A DNA stretch of 64,000 bases. Origin: Botryotinia globosa. Lineage: Eukaryota; Ascomycota; Leotiomycetes; Helotiales; Sclerotiniaceae. Both the position numbers and the translations under genes were made by a program. Positions 36,185 to 45,755 of the stretch are shown in pieces (positions within the stretch are counted from its first letter, which is position 1; every line of letters begins with the position of its first letter). The stretch lies in assembly GCA_014898425.1 (NCBI GenBank), contig RCSZ01000013.1, forward strand, positions 310,001 through 374,000, given 5' to 3'. The notes beneath the pieces are model-generated. The model was not told the origin of the DNA, made no database searches, and saw nothing but the letters and a program-made list of their open reading frames with translations.

Positions 36185-36689
36185 CTATCCCTTTCCGAAC
36201 CAAGTCTTGTGTCCGAAAACCATTCTCGACATCATGTACATAGATCCTATTGTTTAATTATCAGCCAAACCGTTCCTGCCTCTTATAGAATGCTGTACAT
36301 ACCGGCAAAACCTCCCCAAAGAGCGACGTAGTATGGGTAGAGCATGATCTTGCTGCGAGAAGTCTGCATAACTTATCAGAATTGTCCTTCATTATAGCCA
36401 TAGGTATTTTCCACCCCCACCCCCATGCCTGGGAATAGAGAGCAATTTACGTAGTTTGGTTCCATTGACGAATGTGCTTCTTAGCACCTTCTTGGAAGAG
36501 CGCCTGGTAGTAAGGAACGCGGTTCTCGCGGAGTTTGTAGCTATTGGGTTGAAAGAGTCAGTAAATGGGCTTGCAACAATTTCTCGCAGGTTCGATAAAG
36601 GATGGAGTCGGATGCAGCCGTGATCTTCGCAACCTCTCAACATATGCCACGGTCCTGTAAAGACTTAGGGTTATCACTTACCCAGCCAT
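36185..36689 (-). CDS. Cytochrome c oxidase subunit VIIa-type (Cox7) small subunit
   Basis: Small single-pass inner-membrane subunit of respiratory complex IV. Built from four tiny exons absent from normal ORF scans: 36689-36682 (8 nt), 36540-36451, 36352-36303 and 36246-36185, with introns of 141, 98 and 56 bp; 69 aa. It starts MAGYKLRENRVPYYQALFQ, a matrix-side segment with HIRQWN, then one hydrophobic helix (LYPYYVALWGGFAGSMYMM) and the tail GHKTWFGKG, the pattern of fungal COX7a proteins. The acceptor of intron 2 was chosen by phase; the upstream TGCAG would shift the frame and lose LYPYY. It is divergent from a mitochondrial PPR-like gene 266 bp away. Family call is from recall, without a search. 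Confidence 0.78.
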
Positions 36690-36955
36690 TGTGTCTGTAT
36701 TCGAGGCGTTACTGCGGTTTGTTTGAGGTATTCAAGGAAGTGGTTCGATGTTGAATTCGCAGGAAGCTCGGATTCAAAGCCGCGCTAGTGTTCATGACTA
36801 AGCATTTTCGATTTCCAAAGCAGCCCCAAAATATTTTGAAGAATGGCAATGCTCGACTAACTTGTAAGCTTCAATGAAAAGCATGCGATACTTTCTATGG
36901 CAGTGATGGGTCTGTATAAGTTTCTGACCGAAATCTCAAGGGACGGCGCATCATA
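36690..36955. promoter_or_regulatory. Short divergent promoter between Cox7-type gene and PPR-like gene
   Basis: A 266-bp gap between opposite start codons. Both genes encode proteins expected in mitochondria, so joint regulation is possible. No specific binding motif was recognised. Confidence 0.4.
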
Positions 36956-39424
36956 ATGCGCCCTGCGTTACAACGACTCATCTCTAGATATTCATCATTG
37001 AATCTCCTTCGATATCTAGTACATGCATCGAATACCCCGCCGTCCACCAACATTCAATACGATTGTGCTGGTAAGAGATGCAATCGAAACTACGCAAGTA
37101 TCGGCATTGGGCTTGAAGCTGCCAATCAGTATGACTCGCAACATGATAGCCTTGTTACCACCCAACCAGCTGTACGGCATTTGGTTTCGAAAAGAGCCTC
37201 AAATGGCTCCAGCACAGCCATGCCTCATGTCGATACCAAATCGATGACTACCAAAAATTACAATAGATGGAAAAATTACTTCACACCTGGCGAACTTGAA
37301 TATGAATCGCGTGTATCAGAAAGGGCTCTGGAAGGCGCACTACGATTAGTCGATAACCCGATTTATGAGAAAGACATTGAACTTTGGGCGGTGCTCTTAG
37401 TATATAGGCAACGAATTTATGGTGATGAGGGAGTGAGGAGGATTTGGGATGCAATAATCACTAGGAACATCCAATTACCAGTCGAAGGTTTGGCATCTTG
37501 GACAATCTGGAGGGCCTTTTTAGATTTAGGCCTAGAAGACAAAGCTGTACTCGAAAGCATCATTCGATATGCGGATGGTCTACTGCAACAAACCGGTCAA
37601 CGCTGGAATGGACTTTATACGAGGCTCATGTATCATCTTTTAATGAATGACAGGGGCGCCGAAGCATTTCAATGGCATCGAAGATTAATGGTGCATCATT
37701 CACCAGAGACTAAAGCCTTCGAGAAGTTATGTTTCAGAGTCATCACTCTCGGGGGAGATATCGAAGCTCTGCGAAAGATTTATGAAGGAAGTAAATTTCA
37801 TGTATCATATTCCAGCATCATGGTACCATTATATCATCGAGAAGAGTATTCATCTGCATACAAATGGCACTTCTCGCTTTTTCAGAAAAAAGACTTTCCC
37901 AAAACTGCACGACCTACAGAAGATCTGATTCGACTGTTGACAAAATTCAGAAGCCCGTTGGCTCTTCGGGTTGCCCGCAGCTTGGTACGTGCAGGAATAT
38001 CCGTACCTCTTGGTCTAGAGCATGAGCTTAAAGACACGCAAAGTATATCTAGAGAGATGATGAATCTTATCCATGGTGAAGTCTTTCATATTAAACCTAA
38101 GAAATATGATGATGAATTGGGAGCTCGATGGCTTGCTACAACTTGGGTGCCATTAGATGTATCCATACAATCCATCCACGCACTGGGAGTCAAAGAAATT
38201 GGGCCCCTATCATTTCAGTCCATTGCTCTGCGGGACCCGGATACCAAAGCTATCATTAAGAGGCTCGATCAGCTTGCAGATCTTGGTATATCTCCTGGTC
38301 AGTCGAAGTTTGTCAAGGCTGTGGAATTTTTTGCAAGGGAGGAAAATCAAGAATTCGTAAACGCATTGGTGAACAGCGACCAGCATCCTGCAGCACTTGA
38401 CGATTGGATACTCCAAGAGAAACTCTTGGCTTCTTATGCAGCCAAAGAACAATTAACCGAATTCCGACAAGCGATGGCCATACGGTTAGTCGGGAGTAGA
38501 ACTCCTGATTTTGACGTTTACAACATACACCTTAGGATTTGCGTTATCAGACATCAATGGAACGCTGTGCTGAAGACTTTATCTGATATGCGAATAAATC
38601 ACATACCGGTGAAACCAGCTTCGATATCCTGTATTCTGCGGCAACTCTTACGACCACGTCGGCGCGGTCGGCGACCAGTAATGGATCCTAAGCACAATAA
38701 TTTCGATGATGTAACTATGGCTACCAAGATTCTGACAGGCATCATGACATCCGGCTCATCAGTTCCAGTACATCATTGGACCGAAATCATTCGGCGACTA
38801 GGAATGCTTGGCCGCGAAAAAGAGTTACACGATTTGTGCATGTTTTTAGCTTCCTGGTATGGCTCAAAAAATCATGATCTTCTACCTGGTGCAAATTATC
38901 TACGGATTCGAGATAGCACACAAGTTCCAGATGATCTAGTTCCCAAGTGGCACCATCAACATCCTCTCAAGCGTCTCTTCCCACCCAGTCTGCAAAGAGC
39001 CATTGTGGAATGGGGTTTCCAACGAGCGTTAGCGAGCCCATCGCCAAAGGATCCAGGCTTTGTCCGCGCGAGTAAGAAAGTAACATACAATATCACGAAC
39101 GGTATTATACTTTTGCGAGAACTTCACCATATGGGCGTAGAGATCGAACCACATGCGATCAGGAGAGCAGTTGTTAATCGTTTGATCATTCTCTATGGAC
39201 CGGGAAGATCCACTGTCAAAGCGAATCAACAAGCGCGAATTTTGAATACCCTAAGCTTGGAAGAGGCAATAGCTGAGATTGACAATTGTCTACCAGGGAC
39301 AAAAATGTTCCCTTATCCAGATGCGGCGAAACAAATTCGACACCAAGCTAATATGAGATTTTTAAGAATTAGACGTTGGCGCTTGAAGCGAGATGCTAGA
39401 TGGCGATTGGCTGGGAGGTTTTGA
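36956..39424 (+). CDS. Mitochondrial pentatricopeptide-repeat-like protein
   Basis: Intronless ORF of 822 aa. The N-terminus (MRPALQRLISRYSSLNLLRYL) is rich in Arg, Ser and Leu and lacks acids, fitting a mitochondrial presequence. The body consists of many helical repeats with the degenerate look of fungal PPR proteins, e.g. around GLYTRLMYHLLMNDRGAEAFQW, YSSIMVPLYHREEYSSAYKW and YNIHLRICVIRHQWNAVLKT. The C-terminus is strongly basic (RRWRLKRDARWRLAGRF). Such proteins bind organellar transcripts and support their stability or translation, or assemble respiratory complexes; which RNA or complex this one serves is unknown. The divergent neighbour is a complex IV subunit, an interesting context only. 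An overlapping alternate-frame ORF at 37023-37247 is a shadow. Confidence 0.78.
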   Translation: MRPALQRLISRYSSLNLLRYLVHASNTPPSTNIQYDCAGKRCNRNYASIGIGLEAANQYDSQHDSLVTTQPAVRHLVSKRASNGSSTAMPHVDTKSMTTKNYNRWKNYFTPGELEYESRVSERALEGALRLVDNPIYEKDIELWAVLLVYRQRIYGDEGVRRIWDAIITRNIQLPVEGLASWTIWRAFLDLGLEDKAVLESIIRYADGLLQQTGQRWNGLYTRLMYHLLMNDRGAEAFQWHRRLMVHHSPETKAFEKLCFRVITLGGDIEALRKIYEGSKFHVSYSSIMVPLYHREEYSSAYKWHFSLFQKKDFPKTARPTEDLIRLLTKFRSPLALRVARSLVRAGISVPLGLEHELKDTQSISREMMNLIHGEVFHIKPKKYDDELGARWLATTWVPLDVSIQSIHALGVKEIGPLSFQSIALRDPDTKAIIKRLDQLADLGISPGQSKFVKAVEFFAREENQEFVNALVNSDQHPAALDDWILQEKLLASYAAKEQLTEFRQAMAIRLVGSRTPDFDVYNIHLRICVIRHQWNAVLKTLSDMRINHIPVKPASISCILRQLLRPRRRGRRPVMDPKHNNFDDVTMATKILTGIMTSGSSVPVHHWTEIIRRLGMLGREKELHDLCMFLASWYGSKNHDLLPGANYLRIRDSTQVPDDLVPKWHHQHPLKRLFPPSLQRAIVEWGFQRALASPSPKDPGFVRASKKVTYNITNGIILLRELHHMGVEIEPHAIRRAVVNRLIILYGPGRSTVKANQQARILNTLSLEEAIAEIDNCLPGTKMFPYPDAAKQIRHQANMRFLRIRRWRLKRDARWRLAGRF

Positions 39425-40292
39425 TTCTAGGGCTGGGATCTGTACGAATGTTGTATCATATTTTGAATTCATGTCAGGTTTTATATTAATGTAGCTTTGA
39501 TATCTCATGGACTTTAAATCTCAAATCATATCAATTTTACAGAGCAATTGTGTTTTTCAAGTGACCTTGCAGACAGGGTTCCTCTTTAAAGTAACACCTG
39601 CTCGGACGGAACAAATCATACATTTGATGCGGTATTTTCGGGATTAGCTACCGGCCATATAGAATGTGCCATTCCATTCATAATCGGACCAGAAGGACAG
39701 CCGACAAATGCGATTTAGTCAGATGCGAATGTGTCGGTACCAACCGTTCATGGCCAGGAGGAAAGAGCGAAGATACCAGTAGTGCGGTAATTTCAAATGA
39801 TATGGGAGGGGTCGCTTAGATGCAATTCATGTGAGTGGAAATTGAGATTTGGGGAAGAGCAAATGATATAAAATTCCTACGCGATTTTCTCTTATGATAT
39901 TTCAAAAGTTTCAGAAGCATGCGAGACAACTTTTCTGATGGATTGTATGTCTTGCCTGCAGATGTACACAATAATGAAGAAGTCTATCATCATTGTGAGT
40001 CTAATTCGAGGATAGTGACTAACCTTTTACATGCCGATGTTTGCATTGCTACTGGAGATGAAGGTCTGATGACAATGTTTCCACAAACGCCGATTTTCTT
40101 GAAATCGGTGTTTGAAACTCTGAGTCATGTATACAGACATGTGCTCGTTCATCTTCTTCCCATATAAGAATACACGTTTTGCGCTCATAATCGTAAAGAT
40201 TCCTATTCATATCCCTCTTGGTTTGGAAACCAATTCAAATCGAAGGAATCGAATAAAGTCTACAAGACGACAAGACAACATACCGCATCACT
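39425..40292. other. Intergenic stretch
   Basis: Contains an 82-codon ORF at 39919-40167 (start MRDNFSDGLYVLPADVHNN) without a recognised domain; it could be part of an upstream relative of the small-gene family that follows, but I could not show this. The ATG at 40293 begins the first supported small gene. Confidence 0.4.
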
Positions 40293-40532
40293 ATGTCAAA
40301 CAATGCTCCCCCAATCATATCTCCTCCCTATCTCCCTGGAGATCACGCACAATGGACTACCGACGGCAATTACTTATACGTCATAGTACAAACGACCCGA
40401 GTGGAAGGTACTCACGGGTTTGAGTACGCGGTTAGGCCTCCTCAACACGCGACTAGTGATAGGGCGACGAGCATGGCTAGGGAGGAAGATTTGAGGGTTT
40501 TTGCTAGGAACACAATATCGTTCGGAGGATAA
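40293..40532 (+). CDS. Small unrecognised protein, local family member A
   Basis: Single exon, 79 aa. After a Pro-rich start it reads YLPGDHAQWTTDGNYLYVIV, then GFEYAVR and AREEDLRVF. This loosely repeats a layout seen in the four genes that follow: a Gly-Asp/aromatic-Trp-Thr segment, a beta-like strand, an (F/Y)xYxV strand and a final acidic xELxx or EDL motif. The pattern suggests a small beta-barrel of SH3/Tudor-like fold, but that is inference. There is no signal peptide or membrane segment. Convergent with member B. Could be a stand-alone domain protein; function unknown. Confidence 0.55.
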   Translation: MSNNAPPIISPPYLPGDHAQWTTDGNYLYVIVQTTRVEGTHGFEYAVRPPQHATSDRATSMAREEDLRVFARNTISFGG

Positions 40533-40911
40533 ATGAAATCTAGATGTTCGTGTTTAGTGGGGAGATTCTAGCGATGCTTCAAAAGGTGTTCTCGAGACCA
40601 GCGTGGGGTTATTTGTATGCAGTGGACATTCTGATGAATATTTAACTTCTCGAAATTACCAATGTTCTTCAATCAATATGATGCTTCCATGTATTCAGCT
40701 ACACTCTAGTCGTGGCGTACCAAGATGAAAAATCGATGTTGCTAAAGTGACTGAAAAATCAATGAAAAATCATTTCGAGATTGGATCGATTATCAATTAT
40801 TGACTCTGGTACTTTAGAATCTACCATTCCAATCTTAACAATTTTAATTCATTATTTACTCTGAGACATCAATTCATATTATGGGAGAGTGTGCCAAGAC
40901 TCAACGGAGCC
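40533..40911. other. Convergent intergenic stretch between members A and B
   Basis: A 379-bp stretch holding the 3' flanks of two convergent small genes; somewhat AT-rich. Nothing else is seen. Confidence 0.5.
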
Positions 40912-41328
40912 TTATCGATCCCTTGCTATCCGACTTAGCTGTCTCTCTTCAACCTTCTTCACTTCCCCATTCCCTAACTTTATCATATAACAACACCTAA
41001 TGTTGAAATTTCCCCGCCCTTCCTCAGGACAAACCTCCTCTCTCATGCGATCTGATCTTATGGCAACGGTAATTAGTTTAGTATTCTCAGTCGAAGCACC
41101 AATACTCGAAGGAATTTCCGATGTCGAGTCTCGATTCATGATAACGTTGCTAGTTTCTGGTGCAGTTTGAATGTCAAATTTAGGTGCTGTTGATATTTCT
41201 CCTTTTCCGGTCCAATAAACATGAGCGCCTTTCCTGAAAATTACTTTTGTAGGATCCTGACGTTCGTTAGTTGAGATTTCGCGAGTGAGTAGGGGGTAAG
41301 CGGACGGATGGGAGAATGGATGTGTCAT
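40912..41328 (-). CDS. Small unrecognised protein, local family member B
   Basis: As a single exon, 138 aa. The core is DPTKVIFRKGAHVYWTGKGE, then a Ser/Thr-rich linker, a strand LITVAIRS, then CCYMIKLGNGEVKKVEERQL near the C-terminus. This fits the family layout (VYWT ... Y-I ... xVEExxL). The start is uncertain: the sequence CAACTAACGAACGTCAG just before GAT-CCT looks like a branch point plus acceptor, so an alternative model starts at 41386 and splices a 49-bp intron (weak GTCCGC donor) directly to DPTKVIF. Either way the conserved core is kept. No recognised Pfam family; cytosolic or nuclear by lack of signal. Confidence 0.55.
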   Translation of the reverse strand: MTHPFSHPSAYPLLTREISTNERQDPTKVIFRKGAHVYWTGKGEISTAPKFDIQTAPETSNVIMNRDSTSEIPSSIGASTENTKLITVAIRSDRMREEVCPEEGRGNFNIRCCYMIKLGNGEVKKVEERQLSRIARDR

Positions 41329-42178
41329 CAGAGCAATTAGAGCAGGAATTGCCCATCAGGGGTTTTTGGAGGGAGTTCGAAATCATGGCGAGGGATCTTG
41401 ACTGATATGTGTGATGTAATTAGAATTGAAATTGAAATTATCTAATGGTATTCGAAGACGATAAAATTCGACTAGTATTTTCTTGAAATAGTTAGATTTT
41501 CTACTACGGCACCTTCTGGTCTATACGTAAGTTCTAAATTATATAACTGAAGGTTGTTACGCTCTTGAGTAGTTCCAGATTCACTCTATCTGCAAAACGC
41601 ATAATTAGCAACTATTTACAAACTGACAACTCTGAATCACTAGCTGGAAGTGCAAACATATAAGTAATTCACCTCCAAAATTGCTCAGGAACACTCAAAC
41701 TTCATCACAGTAGGACTCTTCTGGCAAGTTATGCCTATATTTGGGAAGCCTTGATGGCAATCACAGTGTAAGTATACAAATGAGCTGTACGGAGGTGATT
41801 CGAGAGACTATTTGAGCTGATGTCGGGGACTTTATCAGGGTGTCTGATAATCTGGACTTTAGTTTAACAATCAAAAGCCTTGGAACATTCAATCATCAAT
41901 AAATGTTGAAACTTCTTTTATTATCAAATGAATTTGAAACAATTTTTTATAATCAAACCTTGTAGTAGCATCTAATGGGGAATTCATATCACAATATGAA
42001 AATTACAACCGGCCAAGAACAAAAACTTTAAAAATGGCATCAAAATTAACGACTTCTATTGTTCCAAACCCAGCCATTTATTCAAGACCTACGATTCTTA
42101 TACAAGACGAGATCAATCCATATTGCCATTTCACATTAACATCCTCTAATTCTTCGCAATTCCGACCAATTCTGATAA
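41329..42178. other. Intergenic stretch between members B and C
   Basis: An 850-bp stretch without a supported ORF; likely the upstream region of member B and 3' flank of member C. Confidence 0.5.
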
Positions 42179-42686
42179 TCAGAGCCATGTCAACTCCTTT
42201 CCATTGACCTTTTGCACTATCGTATCCGCATCGACTTGTACATCATAAAAAACGCTAACTTCTTCGGGTGTAATAGTTCTAGTGGTACTGGTATTCGAAG
42301 CCCTATTCGAATTTACTCCTCGGTTTGAACGTGGCGCCGCAATAACGGTTTCGTGTTTCTTGACCACAGTAACACGAATTTTCGCATTGTGGTTTGAGCT
42401 GTTGGTTGAGGAAGGTGAAGAAGATGATGATGAAGAAGAAGAAGATGATGATGATGGTGGTGGTGGTGAGGGAGGAGGTGTAGTTCCTTTGTGACCGGTC
42501 CAAAAGAGTATGTCGCCTGTTTTGAATGCTTCCGCGGATTGTGGAACCTGTAACCTGTTAGCTGGGGTTTATATCTAGACGCAGGGTATTGAATAAATGG
42601 AGGGTATGACGAACAACCGAGGGATCAGTTCTTGAAGAATTGGAAAAGAGCGCTTCCATGAACGGAGTTTGGGGTCGGCGCGACAT
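42179..42686 (-). CDS. Small unrecognised protein, local family member C, with Ser/Pro homopolymer linker
   Basis: Two exons: 42686 down to about 42615 or 42618 (two possible phase-0 donors, both weak), then 42547-42179 after a CTAAC branch point and TTACAG acceptor; about 145 aa. It begins MSRRPQTPFMEALFSNSS. The core AFKTGDILFWTGHKG is followed by a Pro run and about a dozen serines encoded by repetitive TCA/TCT codons (42410-42475), then a strand with KIRVTVVKKHE and the end FYDVQVDADTIVQKVNGKELTWL. The KKHE and VNGKEL(T/S)W motifs are shared with member D, the strongest evidence that these genes are related. The low-complexity linker may vary in length between strains. Function unknown. 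Confidence 0.6.
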
Positions 42687-43270
42687 GGTTGCTTTGTTTA
42701 TTTGAGTCGGGAAAGTTTCAGTGCCATGTGTTTTTATAATATCTCGTGAGCTTAAGGGCAATTTAATGAGTTTTTAGTGAATTAAGGATAATATTACTTT
42801 CAATTCTGCTTGTTTGACACCCAATTCCCTCTCATGTAAGTGAATAGCTTTAACTATCACAACAGTGAATTGTTCGGAGTTCGAAAGTTGACTCCATCGT
42901 ACTACAAGAGATGCTGTATGCAAGTAACTAACCTTTCCCATTCAGGAGCCAAACTTCTGTTATTGTGTTCTCCCTAAGTCACAAATTACATAGTGACCAC
43001 GACTACTCTACGTATTACCAAGTCCTTGTCCAAATCATGGAAAGCCATATTATGGGGTTTGTATGTCTATCAGGTCCAAGCGGGTGCCATACAGTCTGGT
43101 CGTCATGATCTATATATGAGAAGACGGATTAAAACGTACATATCTAGTCTCTAAGTATGAGTATCTTCAGATATTTACATGGCGAAAACGAGTGACAGAA
43201 GCACAATCCCGGTAATTACCATCGTCTTCAAAGCTACCAAAAATTCCAACTCATACTCCAAAAACCCAAG
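42687..43270. other. Intergenic stretch between members C and D
   Basis: A 584-bp stretch, upstream of member C. No supported ORF. Confidence 0.5.
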
Positions 43271-43633
43271 CTACTGACCACTTTCTAAACCTTCCAATAC
43301 CGGACTCCAGCTCAACTCTTTGCCATTGACTCTATACTTCGTAGCGCCATTAAATAACATGATATCATACCATTCATCCACATCTCCGGCTTTCGCCTGG
43401 GAAATTCTCCGTAATTGATAGATACGTGCAGAAGAAGATGCAGGAACAGCGGGGTTTTCATGCTTCTTCAAGATGGTGGCGCGAATCGAGACAGGTACCG
43501 ATGGTGTCCAAATTAGATATGAGGGATTGGTCCAATACACAAGAGTGTTGACCTCGAACACTTTGCCTGCGAATGGATCATAGAGTGGTGATGGAGCTGG
43601 AGGACCACCGAAGTCGTTTGATGGATTGGACAT
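43271..43633 (-). CDS. Small unrecognised protein, local family member D
   Basis: Single exon, 120 aa from MSNPSNDFGGPPAPSPLYDP; the frame stays open upstream to 43915, but that extension looks non-coding. The core has FEVNTLVYWTNPSYL, the strand SIRATILKKHENP, then WYDIMLFNGATKYRVNGKELSW. It shares KKHE and VNGKELSW with member C and VYWT with member B. This is the clearest paralogue pair in the cluster. It carries no signal peptide. Likely a compact beta domain; the binding partner is unknown. Confidence 0.65.
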   Translation of the reverse strand: MSNPSNDFGGPPAPSPLYDPFAGKVFEVNTLVYWTNPSYLIWTPSVPVSIRATILKKHENPAVPASSSARIYQLRRISQAKAGDVDEWYDIMLFNGATKYRVNGKELSWSPVLEGLESGQ

Positions 43634-44546
43634 TGCGATGAATTTCTCCGCCTGGCACAAATGTTGTAAATAGCACCGGTCTTTGCAATTTTCCTTCGAT
43701 AATCTTAAAATCAAACTAAAGGATAGTATAATACTGGAAGCCGGTAAGTTGTGCATTATATAGATCAACGTTCTTCTCCCGCGGAATGAGGGGTTTGATC
43801 GCTTGGAAGCTGACTTGATACTAACAGATCTGCTTGCAATAACCGTACCAACGTAAGTGAATGACCTTAAAGTCATTAGGCTGTTTAGTATACTTAGCGA
43901 GATGGCTAGCCTCAACCTATAAGGTTCTTTGAATTTTGGACATAGTCTTCATAAATTAAGAAATAGCAATTTCATCAAAACTGCAGAGTTACTGGTGTGT
44001 TATGGTGTTAACGGACAGAGAATGAGCGAGACAGAAATGAAAGTCCTCAAGTCTGGCGATTATGGAAATATATACCAGATACATACATCAGATGTATAGC
44101 TGAGTAATCAGTACGTAGTCAAATTGTGATGTATGAAATTCATCTTTCCAAGAATCATGAGATATAGTTCGGTAAATGTCCTCGCAGTATGCGTCTTCTG
44201 CTGAGAATGACACATCGACCTCGTGCACCTCTGCACAATTATGACCTTACTAATTTGCGATTGTACGGCCAAGGTCAAACACGTCCAGAGGCTAACTCGT
44301 GCTTGACAAACGCTGCTCTGGTTCATGTGAAGGTGTCATTGAGCAACGGGTGGGAAACAGTCAAGGGGGGCTTGATTCATATATATTGCTCTCTGCCCCC
44401 GTCCAACTTTACACCGTCAACATCATTTCGCACATCTAGTCTTAAAGCTACCATAATCTGACTTGCACTTTGATATCTATTCGGGGCATAAATTCAAAAG
44501 CCCAATTCCGGAGTATAATCGGGAAATAAATACTGAAATAACAGAC
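43634..44546. other. Intergenic stretch between divergent members D and E
   Basis: A 913-bp stretch with only short, unconvincing ORFs (for example 44189-44461). It should contain promoters of members D and E. Confidence 0.5.
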
Positions 44547-44989
44547 ATGCCACCAGTAAGAAGAAGAAGGACACCCCAGGAAAAATTGCGCGCTTACAAT
44601 GATAAAAATGCAGAGGCAACACACTCCATATCTTCCCAATACAATGAAACTAATCAATACAGGATCCAAGCCTAATCTACAAAGGAGAACGCTGTCCCGA
44701 CGCGACAATTTGCGTCTTATCGCGTGTCATATGGATCCGAGGGGAGAACAAGTTTGCGGACGCAGTCGTGATTTCGGGTCCTACTCTCGCCGGCGAAGGT
44801 CAACGCGAGAGGATCGTGGTTGCAGAGAACGCGAATAGTCGATACCACTGGCATGCGTATTTTGTTCGATATTTGAATGATGGAGAGACTCAGTCTCATG
44901 TCTCGGATAGGCCGGTGGCAGAGGCGGATCTGGTTGAGAGGGCCTATCCTAATCCCAAGGTTGATCGACCAGGCTCTATGAATAATTAA
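44547..44989 (+). CDS. Small unrecognised protein, local family member E
   Basis: Two exons: 44547-44555 (three codons, MPP) and 44663-44989, with a 107-bp intron (donor GTAAGA, branch ACTAATC, acceptor TACAG); 111 aa. Splicing gives MPP joined to DPSLIYKGERCPDATICVL, then VIWIRGENKFADAVVISG, a linker, WHAYFVRYLNDGET and PVAEADLVERAYP. The layout copies its neighbours: DP start, (V)xW(T/I) segment, aromatic Y-V strand, and an acidic-Leu end motif. Without the intron the ORF would stop at 44675 and the rest would lack an ATG. Weakest relative of the five by sequence. A 172-codon ORF on the opposite strand is judged a shadow. Confidence 0.6.
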
Positions 44990-45755
44990 TAATGTGGAGA
45001 TGCAATCATACAACCTAATAACGGAACAATGTATGGTCAAATGAGTATCATGTGAGGAATAACATATGGATGTCCCGGTTTTGAGTCGTGTTTGGAAGTA
45101 AAGTACGAGGTGGTGGATATGTCTTAACTTTGGGGAGAATTTCAAAAAATCCACAAGCAAAGCGCACGAGGATATCGATTCCAATGACGTGATGACAACT
45201 TTGAGAAATTTGAAGAGATCCCTAGCAACAGCCACGACTGTGTTGAGGGAATTACGATGATATTGCTCCTAATAGAGATTCTATAGCCATCGTTCAGGGA
45301 AGTTTGTATGACCAGCTTTGAAACAAGATGCATACAAAACACCATGGCCAGTGACTTGGGAGGGATTTAAACGTTCACTGTCATGAGCTTCGATGGTTTT
45401 GAAATTGAGCCAGTTAAACTAGCTACACCAGTGCAGACACACAGCTGGGATAACTTTGATTAAACACGATATGACAATGCATATATCTGTGTGGATTGCA
45501 GTATATTTGTGTGATTTTCCTCTGATGTTATCAAGATACTATGCACATAGCATCATCTGTGCGAAGTGAAACTTTGCTCTCAATTCACCACAACCTCATG
45601 GGCTCATAGTGACTCATAAGCAACCATGACTCGCAACCTCCTCAGAAGTCTGTTAGACTTGTATTCAAGTCTCCAGACTGCACACAACAACTGAAGTACA
45701 AACGAAATCAAATCTCCACCCACAACAATAACTCAAGTCTCAAAACACCCCCAAT
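44990..45755. other. Intergenic stretch
   Basis: A 766-bp stretch without a supported gene. It contains the upstream region of the first DUF6594-type gene. Confidence 0.5.

Noticed and set aside
44717..45235. 172-codon minus-strand ORF over small gene E
   Set aside because: It overlaps the better-supported spliced gene E and shows no domain; the codon mix looks random.
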